Of a stretch of DNA of 8,604 bases, positions 1 through 6,125 are shown piece by piece. Source of the DNA: Hyphomicrobiaceae bacterium (GTDB lineage: Bacteria; Pseudomonadota; Alphaproteobacteria; Rhizobiales; Hyphomicrobiaceae); the NCBI GenBank assembly GCA_017353825.1, contig JAFMSC010000156.1:1-8604 (forward strand), in the 5' to 3' direction. The translations under genes and the position numbers were made by a program. The number at the start of each line of letters is the position of its first letter. The first letter of the stretch is position 1. Under the pieces are notes generated by a model that worked only from the letters and a program-made list of their open reading frames with translations, searched no databases and had not been told where the DNA came from.

Positions 1-231
1 ATCCGACTCGCCTCAGAAAATCCAGTGATCGCAGGCCGAACAATTCGATTTCGCGAATCCGACCTGCAACCGACTACCTGGACAGGCTCCTAGAAGCCCA
101 CGGTCGACAGCGGCGGCCGCTCAATTGACACCGCAACCGGCGCACGTCAGGCTCCAGCCAGCGAGTTTCGGGCTGGGCGCGGGGTCGTGCGCCGCAATAC
201 CGGCGACGCGGCCACAACAGAGAGACGCACC

Positions 232-1530
232 ATGCAGGAACGAGTCACCGATACCGCATCCTCCAAGGCCGACCTCGATCCGCACTGGAACTGGGGGCGG
301 CAGCTGCCCTCGTGGGGCACCATGGGGGTGGACTTCGAGAGCCGCGTCGAGTTCGGCCGGTTGCGGCGCTACCGGCTGGCACGGGCGCGGCAGGCACTGG
401 AAAGCTCCAACCTCGGCGCGCTCCTGCTGTTCGACGTGAACAATATCCGCTACGTGTCGGCCACCAAGATCGGCGAGTGGGAGCGCGACAAGCTCGCCCG
501 CTTCGCCCTGCTGGCCCGCGGCATGGAGCCGATCGTGTGGGACTTCGGGTCCGCCGCAGTGCACCACAAGCTCTACGCGCCCTGGCTACTGCCCGAGCAT
601 TGCAAGGCCGGCCTTGTGGGTCTCAGGGGCACCGTGCCGCCGAGCTTCGGCCTGATGAAGCACCACGCTGAGGAGATCGCCTCGATCCTGCGCGAGGCCA
701 AGGTCGACAAGATGCCGCTGGGCGTCGACATCGTCGAGCCGCCCATGATGTTCGAGCTTCAGAAGGCGGGCCTCTCCATCGAGGACGGCCAGCAGACGAT
801 GCTGGAGGCGCGTGAGATCAAGAACGTGGACGAAATCGCGCTCCTCAACTATGCCGCCGCCATGGTGGACGGCGTCTACCACCAGATCTTTGAGGAGCTG
901 CGCCCAGGCGTACGCGAGAACGACATCGTCGCCAACGCCAACCGCTACTTGTACGAGCATGGCTCCGACGACGTGGAGGCGATCAACGCCATCTCCGGAG
1001 AGCGCTGCAATCCGCACCCGCACAACTTCACCGACCGCCTGATCCGGCCTGGCGACCAAGCTTTCTTCGACATCCTCCAGAGCTACATGGGCTACCGCAC
1101 CTGCTACTACCGTACGTTCAACGTGGGCCGCGCCACGGGCGCCCAGCGCGACGCTTACAAACAGTGCCGCGAGTGGCTCGACAAGGCGATCGAGCTAATC
1201 AAGCCCGGCGTCTCCACCGACAAGGTGGCAAGCGTGTGGCCCGCGGCGCAAGACTTCGGCTTCCCCAACGAGCTCGCGGCCTTCGGCCTGCAGTTCGGCC
1301 ACGGCCTGGGGCTGGCGCTGCACGAGCGGCCGATCATCTCCCGCGTCGTCTCCCTCGACCACCCCATGGAGATCAAGACCGGCATGGTGTTCGCGCTGGA
1401 GACCTACTGTCCCGCCAAGGATGGCTTCTCCGCCGCTCGGATCGAGGAGGAGATCGTCGTCACCGACAAGGGCGGTCGCGTCATCTCCCTGTTCCCCGCC
1501 GAGGAGCTGCCCATCGCGAACGCGTATTAG
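232..1530 (+). CDS. M24-family (pita-bread fold) metallopeptidase-like protein, Xaa-Pro peptidase/DddP-related
   Basis: This 432-residue protein has the two-domain plan of the aminopeptidase P/creatinase superfamily: an N-terminal creatinase-type domain (about residues 35-195) and a C-terminal M24 domain (about 200-425). The N-terminal segment FDVNNIRY (67-74) resembles the same region of the DMSP lyase DddP, a lyase with this fold. In the catalytic domain I see the first metal Asp (D280), the His of FGHGLGLALHERP (H357, with H364), and the two Glu ligands (E390 in FALETYCP, E405 in ARIEEE). The position of the second metal Asp, just before the YYRTF motif, is Cys291. ATG at 232 is preferred because GAGAG lies about 7 bases upstream; an in-frame GTG at 187 would add 15 residues unlike the family. 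No signal peptide is visible, so it is probably cytoplasmic. The fold is well supported. The reaction is not: peptidase, small-molecule hydrolase (creatinase, ectoine hydrolase) and lyase activities all occur in the superfamily. Confidence 0.88.
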   Translation: MQERVTDTASSKADLDPHWNWGRQLPSWGTMGVDFESRVEFGRLRRYRLARARQALESSNLGALLLFDVNNIRYVSATKIGEWERDKLARFALLARGMEPIVWDFGSAAVHHKLYAPWLLPEHCKAGLVGLRGTVPPSFGLMKHHAEEIASILREAKVDKMPLGVDIVEPPMMFELQKAGLSIEDGQQTMLEAREIKNVDEIALLNYAAAMVDGVYHQIFEELRPGVRENDIVANANRYLYEHGSDDVEAINAISGERCNPHPHNFTDRLIRPGDQAFFDILQSYMGYRTCYYRTFNVGRATGAQRDAYKQCREWLDKAIELIKPGVSTDKVASVWPAAQDFGFPNELAAFGLQFGHGLGLALHERPIISRVVSLDHPMEIKTGMVFALETYCPAKDGFSAARIEEEIVVTDKGGRVISLFPAEELPIANAY

Positions 1531-1569
1531 CTATTGTTGTCCGCCGTCCGCCAAACACGTTAAGGTGGG

Positions 1570-1801
1570 CCGACCGTCCCGCGCTGGGGCCCTTGCCTGC
1601 GTTCTTTCATTCGAACGAGCGAGGGAGCCCGCGCATGTCTGCGTCCGCGCTGGAAGCAGCAACCAATATTTCTGGCTCCACGATTTGAGCGCGGCGCTCA
1701 ACATTCGGTTTCCGCGCACACGAGCTGAACGCTATCATTCGCCACTTGAGGGGCACCTAGACGAGCTTCTGGAAGCCTGGAATGACCACTTTGGAGATTG
1801 A
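1570..1801 (+). pseudogene. decayed DUF4160 gene (upstream partner of DUF2442), about four frameshifts
   Basis: No single frame is a gene here, but pieces of three frames join into a recognisable DUF4160 protein. They read PTVPRWGPCLR (1570-1602), FFHSNE (1602-1619), then EPAHVCVRAG and FWLHDLSAALNIRF (1625-1711), then AHELNAIIRHL (1716-1748), then EGHLDELLEAWNDHFGD (1748-1798), with TGA at 1799-1801. In DUF4160 proteins the expected order is MPxV, a RFFFYSNE segment, PPHxHV, FWL, a helix with ELxxI, and a C-terminal DELLEAWxxxFG. The breaks are about one base lost near 1602, one lost near 1620-1625, one gained near 1712 and one lost near 1748. The start codon is also gone: GGG precedes the Pro-Thr-Val. 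The second His of the HxH motif is Cys. The end overlaps the DUF2442 start by 20 bases, the usual arrangement of this pair. The pair is often proposed to be toxin-antitoxin-like; its function is not established. Confidence 0.78.
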
Positions 1802-2024
1802 TGTCGGAGACTTCGAAGCCCCGGAGGTCGAGCTCACAACGGCAGAGCTGGTGGTGAGGCTTGCGGATGGACGCAGGATCAAGACGCCTCTTGATTGGTA
1901 CCCACGCCTAAGCGCCGCCGCGACCAAACAGCGTGCGAACTTCGAGATCGTACCGACGGGCATTCGCTATCCAAGACCTCGACGAGGACTTGGGCATTGC
2001 CGCCGGCTGCAGGGTCAGCACTGA
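1782..2024 (+). pseudogene. DUF2442 protein, C-terminal third scrambled by two compensating frameshifts
   Basis: The first 64 residues are a good DUF2442 domain: a beta-rich start, then ELVVRLADGRRIKTPLDWYPRL (about 22-43, key residues W39, Y40, P41) and a KQRANFEI helix. The family's closing motif (GIHWPxLDEDxxVxGLL) is missing from this frame. It is found one frame over as DLDEDLGIAA at 1975-2004, and the original frame then resumes with LQGQH and the stop at 2022-2024. The simplest reading is one extra A at 1973-1974 and one lost G at 2005-2006. As it stands, the open frame gives 80 residues with a nonsense stretch in place of the LDED motif, so a product could be made but would probably misfold at its C-terminus. 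ATG at 1782 lies inside the end of the DUF4160 remnant, indicating translational coupling in the intact ancestor. The domain assignment is firm; whether anything is still expressed is unknown. Confidence 0.8.
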
Positions 2025-2113
2025 TCGGCGGATCGTTATCCCAGATCGGAGCAATAGCGTGCCTTTGGCCTCAAAGCTCCTTGGCTGGCGACCGCAGGGA
2101 GACTTCGGAAGAA

Positions 2114-2131
2114 AAGGAGCAGAAGATCGTG
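2114..2131 (+). promoter_or_regulatory. Shine-Dalgarno AAGGAG deciding a GTG start
   Basis: AAGGAG at 2114-2119 sits 9 bases before GTG 2129-2131 in a purine-rich leader. It fixes the dehydrogenase start at an unusual GTG immediately before the nucleotide-binding strand and argues against the longer open frame beginning at 1895. Confidence 0.7.
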
Positions 2132-3088
2132 GCAGGCAACCATTCCATCGGCTGGATCGGGCTGGGGCGCATGGGGGAGCCCATGGCGGCGTACCTCATC
2201 AAGGGCGGCAACAAGGTGAGCGTTTGGAACCGCACGCAGGCCAAAGCCGAGCCGCTCGCCAAGCTGGGCGCCACCATAGTCGACACCCCGGCTGCGCTCG
2301 CTGGCTGCGATATCGTGTTTTTGATGGTGTCAACCGGCAAGGACGTGGAGCAGGTCTGCTTCGGCAAAGACGGCGCGGCCTCCGGCGGCAAGGGTAAGCT
2401 ACCCAAGATCTTCGTGGACTGCTCGTCGATCTCGGCCGAAGAGTCGGCTGCCTGTCGGGCGCGCCTCGCCGAGCTGGGCGCCGACCTGATCGCCGCGCCG
2501 GTCAGCGGCAACGCGAAGGTAATCAGGGCCGGCAAGCTGTCCGCCGTGGCCTCTGGCCCAAGGGCGGCCTTCGACGTGGTTGCGCCCTACATCAAGACGT
2601 TCGCCCCGCGCGGCGTCTCCTACGTGGGCGAGGGCGAGCTGTCCCGCTTCTGCAAGATCGCCCACAACGTCATGTTGGGGGTCGTCATCCAGAACCTCGC
2701 CGAGATCACCATTCTGGCTGAGAAGGCTGGCGTGCCGCGCCACGCTTTCCTGGAGTTCATGAACAACGGCGTCATGGGCTCTATGTTCACGCGCTACAAG
2801 TCCAACGCCTTCGTCAACCTCGACTGGACAACCACCTTTACGCCAGAGCTGCTGCGCAAGGACCTCGACCTGGGGCTCGAGGCCGCCCGGCGGCTCAACG
2901 TGCCGATGCCGGTCACGGCCGCTACGCGCGAGGCGCTGCAGGCCCACTTCGGCGCCGCCACCCTGCAGCCCGACCCCAAGGCCTATCTGGAGAAGGACTT
3001 CGCCGCAACGCTGGAGACCGTGGCTCTTGCCGCCGGCATCAAGCTCAAGAGCGAGAACGTGCCCGTGCCCAGCGGCCTGGAGTCGTAG
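2129..3088 (+). CDS. NAD(P)-dependent beta-hydroxyacid dehydrogenase (3-hydroxyisobutyrate dehydrogenase superfamily)
   Basis: This 319-residue oxidoreductase interconverts a beta-hydroxyacid and its semialdehyde or keto form. Family members act on 3-hydroxyisobutyrate, tartronate semialdehyde, gamma-hydroxybutyrate and similar substrates. The Rossmann domain opens with IGWIGLGRMG (G11, G13, G16), and WNRTQAK follows strand 2, where Arg favours NADP in some members. DCSSIS (97-102) is the family's DxST motif. The substrate loop is APVSGNAKVIRAGKL, with Asn where many members have a second Gly. The catalytic Lys is K176 in FCKIAHN, with N180; the usual NN is HN here. The all-helical C-terminal domain includes the KDLDLGLEAA helix. 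GTG at 2129 is chosen because AAGGAG (2114-2119) lies 9 bases upstream and the Rossmann strand starts at once; the open frame extends back to 1895, but that part is relic and leader sequence. It lies downstream of the M24 gene in the same direction, with decayed genes between. The exact substrate cannot be told from sequence. Confidence 0.9.
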   Translation: MAGNHSIGWIGLGRMGEPMAAYLIKGGNKVSVWNRTQAKAEPLAKLGATIVDTPAALAGCDIVFLMVSTGKDVEQVCFGKDGAASGGKGKLPKIFVDCSSISAEESAACRARLAELGADLIAAPVSGNAKVIRAGKLSAVASGPRAAFDVVAPYIKTFAPRGVSYVGEGELSRFCKIAHNVMLGVVIQNLAEITILAEKAGVPRHAFLEFMNNGVMGSMFTRYKSNAFVNLDWTTTFTPELLRKDLDLGLEAARRLNVPMPVTAATREALQAHFGAATLQPDPKAYLEKDFAATLETVALAAGIKLKSENVPVPSGLES

Positions 3089-3486
3089 TCTGGGCTGGCC
3101 TGGACCCCACAGCCCGAAAAGAGTCTGGTTTCAGTGGGGCTTCGGCCACCCAGATGCGCCGATCACGCCTTCGATCTTTCATCGCAACGACGGCGCTGTC
3201 TTGCAACAGGTCCTCGACAAGCCAAAGAACAGCTCGCTTTCCGGGGAGCTCCTATTTTGAAGCCAAACATGTCCCCATGCGTATGCCACGGCGTGGCCTT
3301 CGAAACCAAGGTAATGTCACCAGGTTCGCGTTCCGCCCCGAACGTCAGAACGCCATCAGGGCTGACATACTTTGCGATGCCCGAAGTGGACGGATCAGAC
3401 AGATCGCAGCCTTTCCGTGGAATATCAATCCAGCTTTGACCTGACCCATCGAAATGAGATCTGGCCGGATCGGTGGCGTTGTTCCT
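3045..3486 (-). pseudogene. decayed unidentified soluble protein, start lost and one frameshift
   Basis: Reading the minus strand down from 3486, one frame gives a protein-like segment with no start codon: WIDIPRKGCDLSDPSTSG, IAKYVSPDGVLTFGAERE, then PGDITLVSKATPWHTHGD. After about 3252 this frame turns into Arg/Cys-rich nonsense and stops at 3163-3165. The next frame takes over with ELPGKRAVLWLVEDLLQD, then SAVVAMKDRRRDRRIWVAEA, and stays open to 3045, inside the dehydrogenase gene. A beta-rich N-terminal part, a PWHTHGD motif, then an amphipathic helix and a strand with RRIWV look like one small alpha/beta protein. One extra base near 3249-3252 would account for the shift. I do not recognise the family with confidence. 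The true 3' end is uncertain and may lie before 3089. It follows the membrane-protein relic in the same orientation, immediately after that relic's TAG, so the two were probably a small operon. Confidence 0.5.
3092..3115 (+). terminator. weak hairpin just after the dehydrogenase stop
   Basis: GGGCTG (3092-3097) and CAGCCC (3110-3115) form a 6-bp GC-rich stem with a 12-base loop, starting 3 bases after the stop codon. No T-run follows, so it is at best a weak or Rho-assisted terminator or an mRNA-end stabiliser. It may be chance in GC-rich DNA. Confidence 0.25.
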
Positions 3487-3781
3487 CTATGTCAGCAGCC
3501 CGGGCCGCCGCATATCCACCAAAGGCGCCTGCACGATCATGATCTCGCGACCGTCGTCCAGTGATACCCACATCACGAGGGCACGGGCTTCCCCTCTCGG
3601 CATCTCTCGTCCCGCCCTTCACCACACGCGAAACGATCCGCGTTTCCGCCACAGGGTCACGCCAATAGATGTAGGCATAGAACACAGCAGGCGGCCCAAC
3701 GGCCAGGGCGACCACCAAGGCAATGCCGGTCCGTCCCTTCCAGACGAGCCAGTCCAGCTTTCGCCCTGTTTCCGATCGCAT
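3487..3781 (-). pseudogene. frameshifted small single-pass membrane protein
   Basis: On the minus strand, from ATG at 3781-3779, the frame reads MRSETGRKLDWLVWKGRTG, then one strong hydrophobic segment (ALVVALAVGPPAVFYAYIY, about residues 22-40), then WRDPVAETRIVSRVVKGG. At about residue 63 it degrades into Asp/Arg/Gly-rich nonsense, although it stays open to 3425. Shifting one base at the CCCC run (plus-strand 3591-3594) restores EARALVMWVSLDDG, then REIMIVQAPLVDMRRPGLLT, and a TAG at 3489-3487. The restored protein of about 97 residues has a short basic N-terminus, one membrane helix and a small beta domain, the plan of many uncharacterised inner-membrane proteins. No clear ribosome binding site precedes the ATG; an upstream ATG at 3862 in the same frame gives an unconvincing 27-residue extension. 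Function unknown. It could be an active gene if a frameshift or sequence error is involved, but decay is likelier given its neighbour. Confidence 0.55.
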
Positions 3782-3881
3782 CCGGGGTGAAGCCGAACGG
3801 CGAGTTAGCGTGGTATCCGCGTAACCCCGCCGTTGCCAGCTCTCAGCGCGAGGACACGCCAAGTTACGGCGCTTTGCGTCC

Positions 3882-5987
3882 TTAACCCGCTCTACGGCTC
3901 TTATCCAGCGCCGCGAACGTGCCGCCTTCCTTGGAGAGGCGCTCGATCAGCGGGGCGATCCTCCACCGTGCGCCGTACTTGGCCTCGTAGGCCTTGATCT
4001 TCTCGGCCGCAGCCTTCATGCCGATGACGTTATCGACCTGCCACATGGGACCGCCGCGCCAACCGGGGAAGCCGTAGCCGTTGAGGTACATGGTGTCGCA
4101 ATCGCTGGCACGCAGTGCGATGCCCTCCTCCAGGATCTTGGCGCCCTCATTCGCCAGCCGCAGCAGGCAGCGCTCCACGATCTCCTCGGCAGGGACGTGC
4201 CGCTGCTTGATCTGCAACCCCTCAGCTTCCGCCCGGATCAGCGCCTCGATCTCGGGATCGACCTGGCGCTTGCGGTCGGCGTCGTACCTATAGAAGCCCG
4301 CGCCAGTCTTCTGCCCGTGCCGACCCATCTCCACGATCTTGTCGGGGATGCGCGCGAATTGCGCCGCCTCGCCCGTGAGCTTCCGCTCCTGGCGGATGCG
4401 GTAGCTCACGTCGAGCCCGGCGAGGTCGCCCACCGCCAGCGGCCCCATGGCCATGCCCCAGGCCTCCATGGCCCCGTCGATCTCGCGCGGCATGGCGCCT
4501 TCGAGCAGCATGGCGTACACCTCGCTCGTATAGGCGTGCAGCATCCGGTTGCCCACGAAGCCGTCGCACACGCCAGCCTGCACGCCCACCTTGCCGATCT
4601 TCTTAGCGATGGCCATGGCCGTGGCCATCACGTCCGGTGCTGTCTTCTCCGCGCGCACGATCTCCAACAGGCGCATGATGTTGGCAGGCGAGAAGAAGTG
4701 CAGGCCCAGCACGTCCTGGGGGCGCTTGGTCTCGGCCGCGATAGCATTCACATCCAGCGTAGACGTGTTGGTTGCGATGATGCCACCGGGCTTGGCGATC
4801 TTGTCGAGCTTGGCGAAGATCTCTTTCTTGAGCGCCAGGTTCTCGAATACCGCCTCGATGATCAGGTCCGCCTGCGCGAGGTCCTCCATCTTCAAGGACG
4901 GCGTGAGCTTGGCGAAGCGGTCGTTCGCCTGCGCCTCGGTAATGCGCCCGCGCTTGGCGTTGGCTTCCAGCGTCTCCTTGATGCGCGCCACGCCCTTGTC
5001 GAGCGCCTCCTGCGCCGTTTCCACGACGGTCACGGGGAAGCCGGCGTTGAGAAACGCGAGGCTGATGCCGGTGCCCATGGTGCCGGCGCCTAGGATGCCC
5101 ACCGTCTTGATGTCGCGCAGCCTCACGTTGGGGCCGATGCCAGGCAGGTTGGCAGCTTGCCGTTCGGCGAAAAACTTGTACTGCAGGGCGCGCGCATATG
5201 GGCTGGAGTTGGTCTCCACGAACGCCTTGCGTTCCAACGCGCTGCCTTCGGCCACGGGCAGTGTCGCCGCTTCGACCGCATCGATGGCCGCGTTGGGTGC
5301 TACAGGCCCGCTCGGGTGCCGGCCGACCGAGGCGCGAGCCTTGTCGAACAGGCCGGCCGGAATCGATGCTTTGTCGATGACGATGGCGCCCACGCGCCGC
5401 GGCGGGTTGCCGATCTGCCCGCGGGCGAAGGCCACGGCCTCGGCAACCACGTCGCCGTCGGCCACCTTGTCCACGAGCCCGATCTTGGCGGCCTTGACGG
5501 CATCGATGAAGGCTCCGGTGGTGATCATCTGCAGTGCCTGCTCGACGCCCACCAGTCGCGGCAACCGTTGGGTGCCGCCGGCGCCGGGCAGGATGCCCAG
5601 CGTGATCTCGGGAAGCCCGAGCTGGCGCACGTCCTTCCCCACCACGCGGTAGTGACACCCGAGCGACAGCTCCAGCCCGCCGCCCAGTGCAGTCCCGTTG
5701 ATGGCCGCCACCATCGGCTTGTCGCTGCCCTCGATGCGGCCAATCATCGGCTGCAGGTGCGGCTCCCTGACCCCCAAGCTGAACTCGGAGATGTCGGCGC
5801 CGGCCGAGAAGAACCGACCCGTTCCAGTCAGGACGATCGCCTTAACCGCGGGATCGGCCAGGGCTTCGTTCAGGTGCTTCTCTAGGTCCACGCGCAGTGC
5901 GTGGCCGAGCGCATTGACCGGAGGGTTGTTCATGCGCAGAACCGCCACGCCGCCTTGTCTTTCCAGTTCCACGATCGCCACGATCAT
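3882..5987 (-). CDS. bifunctional enoyl-CoA hydratase / 3-hydroxyacyl-CoA dehydrogenase (FadB/FadJ-type)
   Basis: This 701-residue cytoplasmic protein carries out two successive beta-oxidation steps: hydration of trans-2-enoyl-CoA and NAD-dependent oxidation of L-3-hydroxyacyl-CoA. The N-terminal crotonase domain (about 1-190) has the oxyanion-hole segments SAGADI (61-66) and ALGGGLELSLG (100-110), and both acid/base glutamates, E106 and E127 (LPEITLGILPGAGG). The NAD-binding domain (about 293-475) has GILGAGTMG (G300, G302, G305). The dehydrogenase dyad is H430 (HFFSPANIMRLLE) and E442, 12 residues apart as in the family, with S409 in NTSTL. Two C-terminal dehydrogenase domains follow (about 477-570 and 605-690; FVGNR, GYGFPGWRGGPM). 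Length and order match the usual family size near 700. It is divergent from the acyl-CoA ligase, which would supply CoA thioesters upstream of it. Thiolase is absent from the window. The start is ambiguous between ATG at 5987 and GTG at 5981; longer open sequence up to 6746 is antisense to the ligase and not real. Confidence 0.95.
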   Translation of the reverse strand: MIVAIVELERQGGVAVLRMNNPPVNALGHALRVDLEKHLNEALADPAVKAIVLTGTGRFFSAGADISEFSLGVREPHLQPMIGRIEGSDKPMVAAINGTALGGGLELSLGCHYRVVGKDVRQLGLPEITLGILPGAGGTQRLPRLVGVEQALQMITTGAFIDAVKAAKIGLVDKVADGDVVAEAVAFARGQIGNPPRRVGAIVIDKASIPAGLFDKARASVGRHPSGPVAPNAAIDAVEAATLPVAEGSALERKAFVETNSSPYARALQYKFFAERQAANLPGIGPNVRLRDIKTVGILGAGTMGTGISLAFLNAGFPVTVVETAQEALDKGVARIKETLEANAKRGRITEAQANDRFAKLTPSLKMEDLAQADLIIEAVFENLALKKEIFAKLDKIAKPGGIIATNTSTLDVNAIAAETKRPQDVLGLHFFSPANIMRLLEIVRAEKTAPDVMATAMAIAKKIGKVGVQAGVCDGFVGNRMLHAYTSEVYAMLLEGAMPREIDGAMEAWGMAMGPLAVGDLAGLDVSYRIRQERKLTGEAAQFARIPDKIVEMGRHGQKTGAGFYRYDADRKRQVDPEIEALIRAEAEGLQIKQRHVPAEEIVERCLLRLANEGAKILEEGIALRASDCDTMYLNGYGFPGWRGGPMWQVDNVIGMKAAAEKIKAYEAKYGARWRIAPLIERLSKEGGTFAALDKSRRAG

Positions 5988-5994
5988 TCCTCCT
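5979..5994 (-). promoter_or_regulatory. AGGAGG Shine-Dalgarno that questions the annotated start
   Basis: On the minus strand a perfect AGGAGG (plus 5994-5989) stands only one base before ATG (5987-5985), too close for normal initiation. It stands seven bases before an in-frame GTG (5981-5979), an ideal distance. The bifunctional enzyme may therefore start at GTG codon 3, losing only Met-Ile. No other evidence distinguishes the two. Confidence 0.5.
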
Positions 5995-6125
5995 CTTGTG
6001 CTGGGGATGCCGGCCGTGCCTCTCCCGGCGTGCCAGCTGGCGCTTGGCGCAAGGCGCAGGCTAGGGCTAGTCTCAAGGAAAGAGAGAACAAAGCAAGCAT
6101 AAAGCAACGCTGCGGAGGAGAGCCC
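5988..6125. promoter_or_regulatory. divergent control region between bifunctional beta-oxidation gene and acyl-CoA ligase
   Basis: This 138-base gap must hold both promoters. It contains three tandem heptamers GGCGCTT-GGCGCAA-GGCGCAG (6039-6059), including CTTG-GCG-CAAG as a short inverted repeat, and then GCTAGGGCTAG (6059-6069). The ligase side is a purine-rich leader (about 6074-6120) ending in a strong GGAGGAG Shine-Dalgarno at 6114-6120, six to seven bases before ATG 6126. I see no convincing -35/-10 pair on either strand. The repeats are candidates for a shared operator, for example for a TetR- or GntR-type fatty-acid regulator, but no regulator gene is present and no known consensus was matched. 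Confidence 0.4.

Noticed and set aside
50..57. Palindrome TTCGCGAA as an operator
   Set aside because: An 8-base palindrome is expected by chance in GC-rich DNA and it is far from the gene start.
3..127. Open frame at the left edge ending ATDYLDRLLEAHGRQRRPLN, as the tail of an upstream gene
   Set aside because: It is only about 41 codons with no recognisable motif; too short to separate from chance.
125..153. Perfect TTGACA (125-130) as a -35 box for the M24 gene
   Set aside because: No acceptable -10 hexamer lies 15-19 bases downstream, so I do not call a promoter.
1895..2128. 78-residue N-terminal extension of the dehydrogenase frame
   Set aside because: It reads through the DUF2442 relic in another frame; AAGGAG before GTG 2129 and the immediate Rossmann strand fix the start.
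3134..3444. Plus-strand open frames of about 100 residues at 3134-3439 and 3154-3444
   Set aside because: Their translations are basic and motif-free, and they lie opposite the more protein-like minus-strand relic.
4197..5885. Long plus-strand open frames opposite the bifunctional enzyme (4197-5093, 4549-5652, 5157-5885)
   Set aside because: They are antisense to a gene with complete catalytic motifs, are rich in Arg/His/Leu/Ala as expected from GC-rich shadows, and lack ribosome binding sites and family motifs.
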